From Oceanobacillus neutriphilus (lineage in GTDB: Bacteria; Bacillota; Bacilli; Bacillales; Amphibacillaceae), in the NCBI RefSeq assembly GCF_014645515.1, contig NZ_BMLW01000012.1:139529-203528 (forward strand): DNA of 64,000 nt, read 5' to 3'. Below the pieces are notes generated by a model that worked only from the letters and a program-made list of their open reading frames with translations, had not been told where the DNA came from and searched no databases. Below, one piece after another: positions 36,762 to 45,660 of this stretch. Every line of letters begins with the position of its first letter. Within the stretch, counting starts at the first letter, position 1. The translations under genes and the position numbers were made by a program.

Positions 36762-37922
36762 TTACCTTTTTGTTGTTGATAAGTACGCTTCTAACCGGTC
36801 TAATCCTTCTTTTAAAATATTTTCATGATACGCGTAGCTTAAACGCATATAGCCTTCTCCATAACTTGAGAAGCTGCTGCCGGGAACAAGGGCAAGTTTG
36901 GCTTCACGAACGAGAGAGAGGCCAAGATCAAATGAATTCATGTTGTTTAACTGCAGCCTGGGGAAGATATAAAAGGCTCCCTGTGGCTTCTCAACATCTA
37001 ATCCCATATTTATTAGGCGTTCATAGACATAATCTCTGCGCTCTTTATAAACCTGTTTAATATGCGCCGTATGCTGCTGATAAGTTGTCAGAGCTTCTAA
37101 TGCAGCGTATTGACTGATGGAAGCAGCGCACGATACATTATATTGATGCACCTTTAGCATTTGCCCGGATAACCATTCTGGAGCAAGCGTATATCCTATA
37201 CGAAAGCCTGTCATTGAATGTGATTTAGATACTCCGTTGATAACGATTGTCTGGTTTTTTAAATCGGAAATTGAAGCAATCGAAGTGTGATCATAATCGA
37301 ATACAATTTCACTGTAAATTTCATCAGATAAAATAAATATTTCTTTTCCTTTAAGTACTTCGGCAAGAGCCTGTAATTCTACTTTTGAATATGCCGCACC
37401 TGTCGGGTTAGACGGAGAAGGAAGCACAACACATTTCGTTTTTTCTGTTATGGCATTCGCCAAAATTTCGGGAGTAAATTTAAACCCTGTATTTGCTGTA
37501 TTAACATGAACCGGTTTAGCATTAGCCAATGTGATGAGCGGTTCATAACCAGGATAGATCGGACTTGGTAAAATTACCTCATCACCTGGAGTGAGAATGG
37601 TTCGAAAAGTAATATCAATTGCTTCAGATGCACCAGAGGTAACAATAATTTCTGTTTCCGGCTGATAAGTCAGGTCATAGTTTGTCTGATAATAGGTTTT
37701 TATTGCTTTTCGCAGCTCAGGAATCCCCTGATTTGGTGTATACGTTGTAAAGTTATTTTCAATAGCTTGTATTCCTGCTTTTTTAACATTATCAGGGGTA
37801 TGGAAGTCCGGCTGTCCGATAGTTAAAGAAACGACATCCTTTTCACCGGATACGAGATTAAAAAATTTACGAATTCCTGATATTTCAATATTTTGTACAT
37901 TGCTGTTTATTAAATTTTTCAA
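36762..37922 (-). CDS. patA: PatA-type aminotransferase (class I/II, PLP)
   Basis: 386 residues from a TTG at 37922, six bases after GAAGGTGAT. That start gives MKNLINSNVQNIEISGIRKF, which aligns with B. subtilis PatA; the GTG at 37937 is less likely. PLP-fold marks: TSGASEAID (about 94-102), PSPSNPTGAAY (about 163-173), the DEIYSEIVFD Asp and Tyr, and the Schiff-base Lys in NGVSKSHSMTGFRIGY (about 227-242). PatA is the N-acetyl-LL-diaminopimelate aminotransferase candidate of the acetylated lysine pathway, whose dapH and dapL lie 5-6 kb away. Confidence 0.88.
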   Translation of the reverse strand: MKNLINSNVQNIEISGIRKFFNLVSGEKDVVSLTIGQPDFHTPDNVKKAGIQAIENNFTTYTPNQGIPELRKAIKTYYQTNYDLTYQPETEIIVTSGASEAIDITFRTILTPGDEVILPSPIYPGYEPLITLANAKPVHVNTANTGFKFTPEILANAITEKTKCVVLPSPSNPTGAAYSKVELQALAEVLKGKEIFILSDEIYSEIVFDYDHTSIASISDLKNQTIVINGVSKSHSMTGFRIGYTLAPEWLSGQMLKVHQYNVSCAASISQYAALEALTTYQQHTAHIKQVYKERRDYVYERLINMGLDVEKPQGAFYIFPRLQLNNMNSFDLGLSLVREAKLALVPGSSFSSYGEGYMRLSYAYHENILKEGLDRLEAYLSTTKR

Positions 37923-38033
37923 CAAAATCACCTTCACTTAGAAAAATATAAAAATTTCAATAAATGTTCAAATAATTTGGATTAATATGAACGAATACGG
38001 GTATAATGAAAAGTATAGAAAGGAGAATGCAGC

Positions 38034-38198
38034 ATGCGTCCAAGATCACTTAATTTTGAACAACTGGTTGATATGAATAGACAAGAATTATTAAACGATG
38101 AAAAAAGTATATCACAAATTGAAGAGAAATTAGAAAAGAAACAAGAAGCTTTTTTTATGGCTCATAAAAAGAATAAAGATGAACTAACCGCTGAGTAA
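38034..38198 (+). CDS. FbpB-like small basic protein (54 aa)
   Basis: A 54-codon frame from the ATG at 38034 after AAAGGAGAATG. The opening MRPRSLNFEQLVDMNRQELL followed by a helical, charged ISQIEEKLEKKQEAFF is the pattern of Fur-regulated basic proteins (FbpB family). In B. subtilis these small proteins are RNA-chaperone-like partners of the FsrA sRNA. I see no clear Fur box upstream, so iron control is not supported by the sequence. TATAAT at 38002-38007 is a likely -10. The stop codon lies inside the terminator stem. Confidence 0.65.
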   Translation: MRPRSLNFEQLVDMNRQELLNDEKSISQIEEKLEKKQEAFFMAHKKNKDELTAE

Positions 38199-38226
38199 GG
38201 TATTCCTTGCTAAAGCGGTTTTTTAC
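38187..38226 (+). terminator. Terminator overlapping the FbpB-like stop codon
   Basis: ACCGCTGAGTAAGG pairs with CCTTGCTAAAGCGGT around TATT, with a bulge, followed by TTTTTTA. The left arm includes the stop codon at 38196-38198. Confidence 0.75.
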
Positions 38227-38290
38227 TTAGATAGAATGAATACGACGGAAAAGAGTACTTTTACGGAGTACGTCTTTGTCCTGAAACCGG

Positions 38291-38323
38291 GCCTGGGGCT
38301 ACGATTACTCGTCTCACCGAAAA
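38291..38323 (+). repeat. Solo copy of the GATTAC-core repeat
   Basis: CCTGGGGCTACGATTACTCG followed by TCTCACCGAAAA matches CCTGGGGTTGCGATTACTCA with CCCCATCGAAAA in the two long repeats. The arms that flank the loop differ from those in the long copies. The 280-bp gap around it (38199-38489) has no credible gene; a 67-codon minus-strand frame at 38223-38426 has no ribosome binding site. Confidence 0.5.
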
Positions 38324-38489
38324 CATTTTGCATTTCTTCTCCTGATAAAAATGTCACCTGAGTATGCAAAAGCATAAATTCAGTTGAGGGTGCTGCTTTC
38401 TTAGCCGGCACAATCTTTGACCACACTGGTATAAAATAAATCAGCAGTGACTAAACTAGATAGAAGCAAAAACGGGAAGAAAGGTGAGA

Positions 38490-38822
38490 ATGGAGAATAT
38501 GTTGCTATCAGGTATTATAACTATAGGAAATATTGGAATTAATTCTGTATATGTTTATCTCGGTATAATGCTTCTATGCAGTGCAGCAGTTTACTATATG
38601 GTGAAAAAATTATATAAATGGGCAATCAAAAAACAAATGCTGCGATTCCTGTCTTACATTGGTGCAAGCACCGTTATAATAAGTTTAACTATTATTTTAG
38701 CTGTTCTTCAGGAGAGAGATGCGTGGCAATTTTTAAAGGCAGGTATACAAAGTCTGGCTTTTTTAGGGATCAGCCTGGCTATTTTTCCATTGCTGCATCA
38801 ATTTTTATTAAAAAGAAAATAA
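38490..38822 (+). CDS. Membrane protein of unknown function (about 110 aa)
   Basis: About 110 residues with three predicted membrane segments: about residues 10-34, 50-68 and 85-103, separated by basic loops (KKLYKWAIKKQ) and ending in KRK. The start is not settled: AAGGTGAG lies at 38481-38488, very close to the ATG at 38490 and 10 bases before the one at 38499. I do not recognise a family. It stands alone between the repeat fragment and ykyB, and no terminator is evident. Confidence 0.65.
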   Translation: MENMLLSGIITIGNIGINSVYVYLGIMLLCSAAVYYMVKKLYKWAIKKQMLRFLSYIGASTVIISLTIILAVLQERDAWQFLKAGIQSLAFLGISLAIFPLLHQFLLKRK

Positions 38823-38941
38823 ATATATACGGCAGACATATGACGCCTGTTTAAACTGGATACCAAGCCTGTACATAAGGAAAACAGCACTCATTACTGA
38901 TTATATTGCTTTTGTGATAATCGTCTGAGGCTGATATTTCC

Positions 38942-39412
38942 TTATTTCTTTTTAGAACGTACAGGCGGCCAATCCATTTTACCCAGTGAGGAAGGGACGT
39001 AATAGCTGGAACGCTGCTTCTTGGTGGCAGCAGACTTTGGTTTTTCCTGTTTCCAATTAATATATTGGCAGACAAGCCGCTTTGCCTGAGATAAAGACAT
39101 TTTTACCGGGGGATTTCGGTAGGTTTGATCTAATGAACCTAAATGCTCGAGCTGTTTTAAATCCTCTTTTGCAGGAGGAATATGGAAACAATAGTCTCCA
39201 ACTTTAATAAGTACAGTAGAATGTTGATTACTAAGCTTTGGATGATTAGAAAAATGCAGCCCTTTTTTAAAAGCTTTCTTCTCTTTTAATAATTGTTCAA
39301 TAGCCTGTTTTTTTAATTGATATAATTGCTTCGGTTCAGGAGCTGTTTTAGCATGCTTATTGATTACAAATAAGGCTTGTGCTATCTTTTGAACCTCAAC
39401 GTCATGTTTCAT
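38942..39412 (-). CDS. ykyB: YkyB-like protein
   Basis: 156 residues from the ATG at 39412, seven bases after GGGAGAG; the TTG at 39418 overlaps that site. It is soluble and basic, with a helical N-terminal half (AQALFVINKHAKTAPEPKQL YQLKKQAIEQLL in two parts) and a short lysine/serine-rich C-terminus ending SSLGKMDWPPVRSKKK. Size and C-terminal motif match what I know of the YkyB family of Bacillus; its function is unknown. Its place near patA, ykuE and ykuL follows the B. subtilis order. Confidence 0.7.
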   Translation of the reverse strand: MKHDVEVQKIAQALFVINKHAKTAPEPKQLYQLKKQAIEQLLKEKKAFKKGLHFSNHPKLSNQHSTVLIKVGDYCFHIPPAKEDLKQLEHLGSLDQTYRNPPVKMSLSQAKRLVCQYINWKQEKPKSAATKKQRSSYYVPSSLGKMDWPPVRSKKK

Positions 39413-39560
39413 TTTCAACTCTCTCCCTTTTAAAAAAGGATTTAAATCAATTTATTTCAATTATTACTCTACCTTAAACTTTATACAATTTCAATACTAT
39501 ATCAAAATAAATACGAACAAATGCACTTATTTTGTTTGTGGATAATAAAGTTTGAGTAGA

Positions 39561-39595
39561 AAAGCAAAAGACCGCATTTCCATAAATGCGGTCTT
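39561..39595 (-). terminator. Terminator of the sco gene
   Basis: On the minus strand, AAGACCGCATTT and AAATGCGGTCTT pair around a 4-5-nt loop and run into TTGCTTTT. It lies about 75 bp past the sco stop. Confidence 0.8.
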
Positions 39596-39669
39596 ATAGC
39601 ATTATAAAACGAAATATAACCTTTCCGAATCCTAAAAAGAGCTGCTTTCATTTTAAATAGCAGGATTGC

Positions 39670-40242
39670 TTAATTTACTTTTTTTAAATCAGCAAGGATG
39701 GTATCCATATTTTTCATTTCTACACCATCATATTTTTTAACAACCTCTCCTTCAGGGCTGACTAAGAAAAAGGAAGTTCCGTGAATAACCTGATCATCTC
39801 CTTCACCTGGAGCTTGAACTAAATTTTTAAAATGCTTAATGGAAAATTCACGGATAGTTTCAAAGTCGTAGCCGGTTACGAAGGACCAGTTATCAAAGTT
39901 TGCACCATAATGGGAAGCATATTCCTTTAATATTTCTGGTGTATCATAATCCGGATCTACGCTAAAGGAAACAATCTTTGCATCAATACCCTCTTCCTCC
40001 ATCATGGACTGCAAGTGAGCCATATTCTGAGTCATCGGCATACATACTGTTCGGCAATTGGTGAAAACGAAGTCAGCAATCCACCAATCCCCCTTTAAAT
40101 CCTCCAGAGAAAGCTGTTCTTCATCCTGAGTGGTGTATTCAAAATCGGGAACCTGTTCTGACATGGTTGTTTCAATAGCATAACCTTTCCCACATCCTGC
40201 CAATAGAAAAAATAAACCAATAAGTACTAAATAGCGTCTCAT
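39670..40242 (-). CDS. SCO1/SenC-type copper-binding lipoprotein
   Basis: 190 residues from the ATG at 40242 (AAAGGATTT upstream); the frame reaching 40278 adds an unsupported N-terminus. A lipoprotein signal (MRRYLVLIGLFFLLAGC, Cys 17) is followed by a thioredoxin fold with CRTVCMPM, the C-x3-C copper motif, and a conserved His in IHGTSFFLVSPEG. Sco proteins deliver copper to the CuA centre of cytochrome c oxidase outside the membrane; B. subtilis BsSco (YpmQ) does so. It stands alone with its own terminator. Confidence 0.92.
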   Translation of the reverse strand: MRRYLVLIGLFFLLAGCGKGYAIETTMSEQVPDFEYTTQDEEQLSLEDLKGDWWIADFVFTNCRTVCMPMTQNMAHLQSMMEEEGIDAKIVSFSVDPDYDTPEILKEYASHYGANFDNWSFVTGYDFETIREFSIKHFKNLVQAPGEGDDQVIHGTSFFLVSPEGEVVKKYDGVEMKNMDTILADLKKVN

Positions 40243-40337
40243 ATCATTAAATCCTTTCCCAACTATACTTATCCTCATTATAGCATTGGATAAAATGTAG
40301 AGAAAGCATCCCTTATGAAGGAATTATGACATTTAAA

Positions 40338-40411
40338 TGCGCGTTCAAAAAGTTTTGTAAAAGAATATGGAGAGCCATCATGTTATTTTAATTGGACTTT
40401 TTGAACGCACA
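40338..40411. repeat. 74-bp palindromic element with 16-bp inverted ends
   Basis: TGCGCGTTCAAAAAGT (40338-40353) and ACTTTTTGAACGCACA (40396-40411) are inverted repeats with one mismatch. No ORF lies between. GTTCAAAAAGT ends are common among small insertion elements. It could also act as a terminator for the ykuE gene next to it (stop at 40423). Confidence 0.5.
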
Positions 40412-40422
40412 CTTTAAGAATT

Positions 40423-41271
40423 TTAAGATGAGTGAAGCGTAAATACATGCAGCTCGGGGCGGCATAAAAATCGATACGGTAAACGGGTTGTTCCAATGCC
40501 GCTGTTCACGTAAAGTGTCAATTTATCTGAAATAGTATATTTCCCCTGTACATATTTTTCTGCATACGCAGGGGTATATAAATCACCTATAAAAGGCAGA
40601 CGAACCTGTCCTCCATGACTGTGTCCCGATAATTGAATATCCACTGGATAATTTTTTACTGTATCTGCAAGATCTGGCTCATGTGCAAGCAAAATGGTGA
40701 AGTCAGAATCTGTACGTTCCTCCAAAGCCCGGCTAATATCTGGATTTCCAAGCATAGCATCATCGAGCCCTGCTAATATAAAGGATGCGTCTTTCCGCTG
40801 GATACGGGATGAACTGTTTTGCAGCAATTTAAAATCAGCCGCTTCAAATGTCTCATGTAAAATATCCGTTCCATAGCCTCCATGATCATGATTTCCATAA
40901 ATCCAAAATTTCCCCTCTGGTGCATCTAACTGCTGTAATAACTGGATGAGCTTATCATTCCAATGATAATTATTAGGGTCATCAACCAGGTCTCCCGTAA
41001 ACAGAATTATATCAGGCTTCAGATTATTAATTTTTGAAACAAGTGATTCCAATTGTTCTATTTCATAATGAAAACCTAAATGTGTATCGGAAAATTGGAC
41101 AATTTTAAATTGATTAAAAGCTGCGGGGATTTGCGGAGAAGTAATAGATTCTTCCGTGATTGTAAGTAAAGAAGGTTCAATCTCACGAGCATAAAAATAA
41201 GTACCGCCACTTAAACCCACTAATGTTAACAAGCTTCCTAGAGACCTTTTTAAAAATGTTCTGCGATTCAT
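40423..41271 (-). CDS. ykuE: YkuE-type metallophosphoesterase with Tat signal
   Basis: 282 residues. The N-terminus NRRTFLKRSLGSLLTLVGLS is a twin-arginine signal; B. subtilis YkuE is a known Tat substrate. Calcineurin-like metal motifs are all present: FSDTHLG (about 60-66), FTGDLVDD (about 94-101), YGNHDHGG (about 125-132), LLAHEPD and SGHSHGGQ (about 215-222). It should be a wall-associated phosphoesterase. A TATAAT lies about 40 bp upstream of the ATG at 41271. Upstream, 41272-41624 shows no other gene I can support. Confidence 0.93.
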   Translation of the reverse strand: MNRRTFLKRSLGSLLTLVGLSGGTYFYAREIEPSLLTITEESITSPQIPAAFNQFKIVQFSDTHLGFHYEIEQLESLVSKINNLKPDIILFTGDLVDDPNNYHWNDKLIQLLQQLDAPEGKFWIYGNHDHGGYGTDILHETFEAADFKLLQNSSSRIQRKDASFILAGLDDAMLGNPDISRALEERTDSDFTILLAHEPDLADTVKNYPVDIQLSGHSHGGQVRLPFIGDLYTPAYAEKYVQGKYTISDKLTLYVNSGIGTTRLPYRFLCRPELHVFTLHSS

Positions 41272-41624
41272 TGTATAATTTCCTTTCTGATAACCTGTTA
41301 TGAAAATTATAGCACGGATAGAGAGCTTTTTTCATTTGGAAAATCATTAATTTACATAAGCTGATGCAAGAACATGATAAGAAACTGCAGCCTGCTACTT
41401 TGGGAACTTGCTGATGCAATAACCGTGAGAGAATAGCAGAAGTATGTTAAACTGGTGATATGTGTATGAATTAAATAAAATTCAGAATGGAAGTTTATGT
41501 ATAATTGTTTCGGGGTATAAGGCACAAGGGCTTTGCTGCGATGAATTAGATATACAAGAAAAGTGTTAAAAAGAATAATCAATTTACAAATACGAATGTT
41601 TATATAAAAAAGGGGGCAAATAAG

Positions 41625-42074
41625 GTGAGTGCAACGCAAGATAAACAGTTAGCAGATATTAAGTTAAGTGAAGTACTTATACCTGCTGAGAAGGTGGCAC
41701 ATGTCCAGCTCAATAATCCTTTAGAACACGCATTACTGGTATTAATGAAATCCGGATACACAGCAGTCCCGGTACTTGATTCAGCTTACAAGTTTGCGGG
41801 AATTATTGGTAAAACAGCTATCCTTAATGAAGTGCTGGGGATAGAAAGCTTTGAAATGGACCGCTTATCGGAAATAAGGGTAATGGATGCAATGGCAAGT
41901 GACGTGCCGACCTTAACAAGGGAAAATAATTTATTAGACGGTCTTAATGCTTCGATTGATCATCCATTTGTCTGTTTAGTAGATGCAGACGGTTATTTTG
42001 ATGGTATCCTGACAAGAAGAGCCATATTAAAGCAAATGAAGAAAGATATTTATATGAATGTATATAAAAAATAA
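41625..42074 (+). CDS. darB: DarB/CbpB, c-di-AMP-binding CBS-pair protein
   Basis: 149 residues consisting of two CBS domains (about 15-70 and 85-140; AVPVLDSAYKFAGIIGKT and CLVDADGYFDGILTRR). The GTG start at 41625 follows AAAAAAGGGGG at suitable spacing. Length, motif layout and position next to dapH/dapL match B. subtilis YkuL (DarB). DarB binds c-di-AMP and, when free, stimulates Rel and pyruvate carboxylase. No LysR-type ccpC follows it, unlike in B. subtilis; the 223-bp gap to dapH has no credible ORF. Confidence 0.88.
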   Translation: MSATQDKQLADIKLSEVLIPAEKVAHVQLNNPLEHALLVLMKSGYTAVPVLDSAYKFAGIIGKTAILNEVLGIESFEMDRLSEIRVMDAMASDVPTLTRENNLLDGLNASIDHPFVCLVDADGYFDGILTRRAILKQMKKDIYMNVYKK

Positions 42075-42297
42075 TTATAAAACTTCTGTGATGTGGAGGA
42101 GCAATCCATTTTGTTCTGCATTATGGAGGTTTTTTATATGCCTGATTTTAAGCAGTAACTATCCCGTTCAGCAGGATAAAGATTATTTAAAAGTTAGAAA
42201 GCTTTTAAATAATCATAAGTACATTATATTAGTTGCCGATGAAGGTAGCGTCTGCTAAAGTAATAAAGAGATTATAAAAATGGAGGAATAGTTTACT

Positions 42298-43005
42298 ATG
42301 GATGCAAATGAAATTATACAATTTATTTCTAATAGCAAGAAAAGTACCCCGGTAAAAGTGTATGTGAAAGGAAATTTAGACAAGCTTCCTGAGCAAGAGG
42401 GGATTAAAGCATTTGTTGACACCAAAAGCGGTACATTGTTTGGCGAGTGGAAAGTAATAGAAACATTCCTAAAAGAAAATGAATCTATTATTGAAGACTA
42501 TGTTATAGAAAATGATCGCCGTAATTCAGCGATTCCAATGCTGGATTTAAAAAATATCAATGCACGTATCGAGCCGGGCGCTATTATTCGTGACCAGGTA
42601 GAGATCGGCGATGGCGTTGTCATTATGATGGGCGCATCGATTAATATTGGCTCTGTTATCGGTGAAGGAACAATGATTGATATGAATGCTGTTCTTGGTG
42701 GAAGAGCTACAGTTGGAAAGAACTGCCATATTGGCGCCGGTACTGTATTAGCTGGTGTTATTGAGCCGCCTTCCGCAAAACCGGTTATTGTAGAAGATGA
42801 TGTGGTCATTGGAGCGAATGTTGTTGTTCTTGAAGGAATTACTATCGGAAAAGGTTCTATTGTGGCAGCAGGATCTATTGTTACTAAGGATGTAGAACCG
42901 AACACATTAGTAGGTGGAACGCCGGCACGTGTTTTAAAAGAAATTGACGAGCAGACTAAATCTAAAACGGAAATTAAACAAGAGCTTCGTAAATTAGATA
43001 ATTAA
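42298..43005 (+). CDS. dapH: Tetrahydrodipicolinate N-acetyltransferase
   Basis: 235 residues, the usual DapH length. The N-terminal alpha/beta domain (about 1-80) is followed by a left-handed beta helix of hexapeptide repeats (about 90-200; [28 protein letters not shown] in part). It acetylates tetrahydrodipicolinate in the acetylated branch of the lysine/diaminopimelate pathway. The ATG at 42298 has ATGGAGG upstream. dapL follows 16 bp later, forming an operon. No lysine riboswitch is seen upstream. Confidence 0.95.
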   Translation: MDANEIIQFISNSKKSTPVKVYVKGNLDKLPEQEGIKAFVDTKSGTLFGEWKVIETFLKENESIIEDYVIENDRRNSAIPMLDLKNINARIEPGAIIRDQVEIGDGVVIMMGASINIGSVIGEGTMIDMNAVLGGRATVGKNCHIGAGTVLAGVIEPPSAKPVIVEDDVVIGANVVVLEGITIGKGSIVAAGSIVTKDVEPNTLVGGTPARVLKEIDEQTKSKTEIKQELRKLDN

Positions 43006-43021
43006 GGCAGATGAATAGTAT

Positions 43022-44140
43022 ATGACAGCATTTGATTTGCAAACTGTCCGCAGGGAACTGCATCAAATTCCTGAATTAGGCTTCAAAGAGGAGAAAACGC
43101 AAAAGTATCTGCTTGGGAAGATTCAGGAAATGGCGACAGATCGTGTTGACATTAAAACCTGGCGGACTGGTATTTTGGTACATGTATCTGGAATCAATCC
43201 GGAGAAGCGGATTGGTTTCCGGACAGATATAGACGGACTTCCGATTTTAGAAGACACAGGCTTTGACTTCTCTTCTACAAACCCGGGAAAAATGCATGCC
43301 TGTGGACATGACTTCCATATGACTATTGCTTTGGCAGCTCTTAGCAGACTGATTGCACAGCCTGTAAAAGATAATGTTCTATTTATTTTTCAGCCGGCAG
43401 AAGAAGGCCCGGGCGGTGCGAAACCAATGATTGAATCAAAGGAATTTCTGGATTGGAAACCGGATACTATTTTTGCATTGCATATTGCTCCGGAATTACC
43501 AGTTGGTCAAGTATCATCAAAGCCGGGACTTTTATTCGCTAATACAAGTGAGCTGTTTATTGATTTTAAAGGTCTTGGCGGACATGCCGCATATCCGCAT
43601 TTAACAAGGGATATGACTGTGGCAGCGAGCAACTTTGTTGTTCAGCTGCAGCAAATTGTTTCCAGAGGGCTGAATCCTTTAGACGGCTCTGTTATTACGA
43701 TTGGAAAAATGGAAAGCGGATTTGTACAAAATGCAATCGCAGAAACTGCCCGATTGGAAGGGACTATTCGGACAACAGAGGCTTCTTCGATTCTATTGGT
43801 GAAAGAAAAGCTTGAGAAACTGATCAAAGGCTTCGAAATAGCGTATGATTGTGAGATAGATGTAGATTATGGATCTAATTATTATCAAGTGGTGAATGAT
43901 GGCAAATATGTCGAGCTGTTTCACGAATCCTTAGCAGGTACAGACATTGAATATGTCCAGGCCTCTGCAGCAATGACTGGAGAAGACTTTGGAGATATGT
44001 TAAAAGTAATTCCTGGATTTATGTTCTGGCTTGGGGTGGATTCACCATACGGACTTCATCACGCAAAGCTGGCTCCGGATGAAGCAGCTCTTTCAGTTGG
44101 GGCGGAAGCAGTAGAAACATTTATCCGATCATTTGATTAA
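43022..44140 (+). CDS. dapL: N-acetyl-diaminopimelate deacetylase
   Basis: 372 residues of the M20/M40 amidohydrolase family. Metal ligands are in MHACGHDFHMTIA (about 91-103; Cys, Gly-His-Asp), QPAEEGPGGA (about 128-137; Glu pair), FALHIAPELP (about 156-165) and GLHHAKLAPDE (about 343). The lid domain sits near 180-290. With DapH and PatA it completes the acetylated route to meso-diaminopimelate. The ATG has only a weak AAGGCAG site and translation is probably coupled to dapH. Confidence 0.95.
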   Translation: MTAFDLQTVRRELHQIPELGFKEEKTQKYLLGKIQEMATDRVDIKTWRTGILVHVSGINPEKRIGFRTDIDGLPILEDTGFDFSSTNPGKMHACGHDFHMTIALAALSRLIAQPVKDNVLFIFQPAEEGPGGAKPMIESKEFLDWKPDTIFALHIAPELPVGQVSSKPGLLFANTSELFIDFKGLGGHAAYPHLTRDMTVAASNFVVQLQQIVSRGLNPLDGSVITIGKMESGFVQNAIAETARLEGTIRTTEASSILLVKEKLEKLIKGFEIAYDCEIDVDYGSNYYQVVNDGKYVELFHESLAGTDIEYVQASAAMTGEDFGDMLKVIPGFMFWLGVDSPYGLHHAKLAPDEAALSVGAEAVETFIRSFD

Positions 44141-44170
44141 TTTTTTACTGGAGAAGATTTATTACAAAAG

Positions 44171-44212
44171 AAAAAAAGACTTTCTTGTTTTATTTCAAAG
44201 AAAGTCTTTTTT
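44171..44212. terminator. Bidirectional terminator between dapL and the VOC gene
   Basis: AAAAAGACTTTCTT and AAGAAAGTCTTTTT pair around an AT-rich loop; T- and A-runs flank the stem on both strands. Confidence 0.85.
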
Positions 44213-44242
44213 CTTATCCGCTCATAATTCTTCTCGCCTAAA

Positions 44243-44620
44243 TTAACTAATTACTTCACTCATAAGTGCGTGTGTATTATTTTCTGTGTCGCTAAAAAAT
44301 ACCATCCATGTTTCTGTATTTCCCATTTTCGTAACCATATGTGGTTCATCAATAAAAGTTACTTGCTTTTCTTTAAGCTGTCTGTATGAACTTTGAATAT
44401 CATCCACTTGAAAATAAATAACGGAGCTTGGATGGTCAAATGCTTCTTTTTCTGGATGCGTCAGCATAATCCTAAGGCGGCCGCAATCAAAAAAGGCCAT
44501 ATTATCCGTGTTAAATAAAAGAGGAAGTCCTAATTTTTCCTGATAAAAGAGCATGGCTCTCTGTAAATTTTTAATAGGTACACCAATTTGTCCAATGTGT
44601 TGAATAATGTCTGTCTGCAT
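44243..44620 (-). CDS. VOC-superfamily (glyoxalase/dioxygenase-like) protein
   Basis: 125 residues with two beta-alpha-beta-beta-beta modules. Candidate metal ligands are the His in QHIGQIGVPIKNL, and residues in VIYFQVDDI and MVFFSDTENN. It is too small for a two-module dioxygenase, fitting glyoxalase-like or bleomycin-resistance-like members. The ATG at 44620 follows AAGGGAGAG. The divergent AraC regulator ends 43 bp upstream on the same strand, so the two may form an operon. Function unknown. Confidence 0.85.
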   Translation of the reverse strand: MQTDIIQHIGQIGVPIKNLQRAMLFYQEKLGLPLLFNTDNMAFFDCGRLRIMLTHPEKEAFDHPSSVIYFQVDDIQSSYRQLKEKQVTFIDEPHMVTKMGNTETWMVFFSDTENNTHALMSEVIS

Positions 44621-44663
44621 ACTATTATCTCTCCCTTAAACATAAATTTAAGACTATTTTAAA

Positions 44664-45536
44664 TTAATATTGTAAATGCTTCTTATCCAAAATCACTTTT
44701 TTTCTAAATTCTTGAGGCGATATACCAACATATTGTTTAAACAATTTACTAAACGATACAGGGTTTTGAAGTCCAATTTCAAAAGTGATATCAGTCATTG
44801 TGTTTCTTTCATCCCTTAATAATTCTTTTGCTTTATTTATTCTAAAATAAGTGATGTGCTGATGAGGTGTTTTGCCGTATATTTGCGTGTAGCTCCTTAA
44901 TAAATGATTTGGTGACAGACAGGAAATCTTTGCGATATCATCCAGCTTGATCTGCTTAGCAAAGCATGAACGGATATAGTCATGGGCGATGCAGATTCTT
45001 CTATATAATTCTTCTCTTGTAGAGCGGCGTACGGCATGCAATAATTCTATCTCTTTATTCACTTTAAAATGCTCATTTAGAATTACCTGCATAATTTGAT
45101 GGAAATACTCCTCATAGCCAATCGTGTTTTTATCGAGAAAAGGGAGATTTTGCTTGAAAATATTGAGCAGTGAAGAAAGCTTATCATTTTTCAAGTAAGT
45201 TTTATCGATAAATTCAATAGAATCCGCATTTTTAAATGGGTCTGTAAGAAGCTGATTATTAGATTTTTTTAATGCCTGGAAGATATTGTTTGCAAAGTCA
45301 TCTTTGAAAAAGATACAAAAAGATTCAACTGAAACAGCTTGATCAATATTAATGGTGTATGCGCCTTTATTAAGAAGTAAGTATCTGTCATTTTCAACAG
45401 CGAAAAATCCTCTGTTTGTTTTATAATAGGCTTTGCCATTGGAAAATGTTTTGATAGATAACTGCCCAGTCCCTTCCCAGTAGAACTGTGGGCTTTTTGC
45501 ATGCAGAATGAAATTCCTTGAACGGGTTTGATTCAT
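44664..45536 (-). CDS. AraC-family transcriptional regulator
   Basis: 290 residues. An N-terminal ligand-binding-type region (about 1-150) with beta-rich FYWEGTGQLSIKTF is followed by a C-terminal double helix-turn-helix (about 185-285): LDDIAKISCLSPNHLLRSY and ITFEIGLQNPVSFSKLFKQYVGISPQEFR, the AraC signature. The DNA-binding end is intact. The ATG at 45536 has GGAG upstream. The VOC gene lies directly downstream and is its most likely partner or target. The ligand is unknown. Confidence 0.9.
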   Translation of the reverse strand: MNQTRSRNFILHAKSPQFYWEGTGQLSIKTFSNGKAYYKTNRGFFAVENDRYLLLNKGAYTINIDQAVSVESFCIFFKDDFANNIFQALKKSNNQLLTDPFKNADSIEFIDKTYLKNDKLSSLLNIFKQNLPFLDKNTIGYEEYFHQIMQVILNEHFKVNKEIELLHAVRRSTREELYRRICIAHDYIRSCFAKQIKLDDIAKISCLSPNHLLRSYTQIYGKTPHQHITYFRINKAKELLRDERNTMTDITFEIGLQNPVSFSKLFKQYVGISPQEFRKKVILDKKHLQY

Positions 45537-45660
45537 AATAAAATCTCCATATGCTTTTTGTATATATTATACAGAATATTGAATATAATAAAAACAAATA
45601 CATAGATTTTTCCCCTCTGTCATATATCAGTTAAAGAGCAAAAAAATAAGGAGTGACATC

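Noticed and set aside
38223..38426. 67-codon minus-strand frame over the solo GATTAC repeat
   Set aside because: It overlaps the FbpB-like terminator and a repeat core and has no start signal.
41352..41639. 95-codon minus-strand frame upstream of darB
   Set aside because: No ribosome binding site, low-complexity composition, and it overlaps the darB start.
42058..42258. Frame between darB and dapH, considered as a ccpC remnant
   Set aside because: No LysR-type helix-turn-helix sequence and no ribosome binding site; B. subtilis has ccpC here but nothing recognisable remains.
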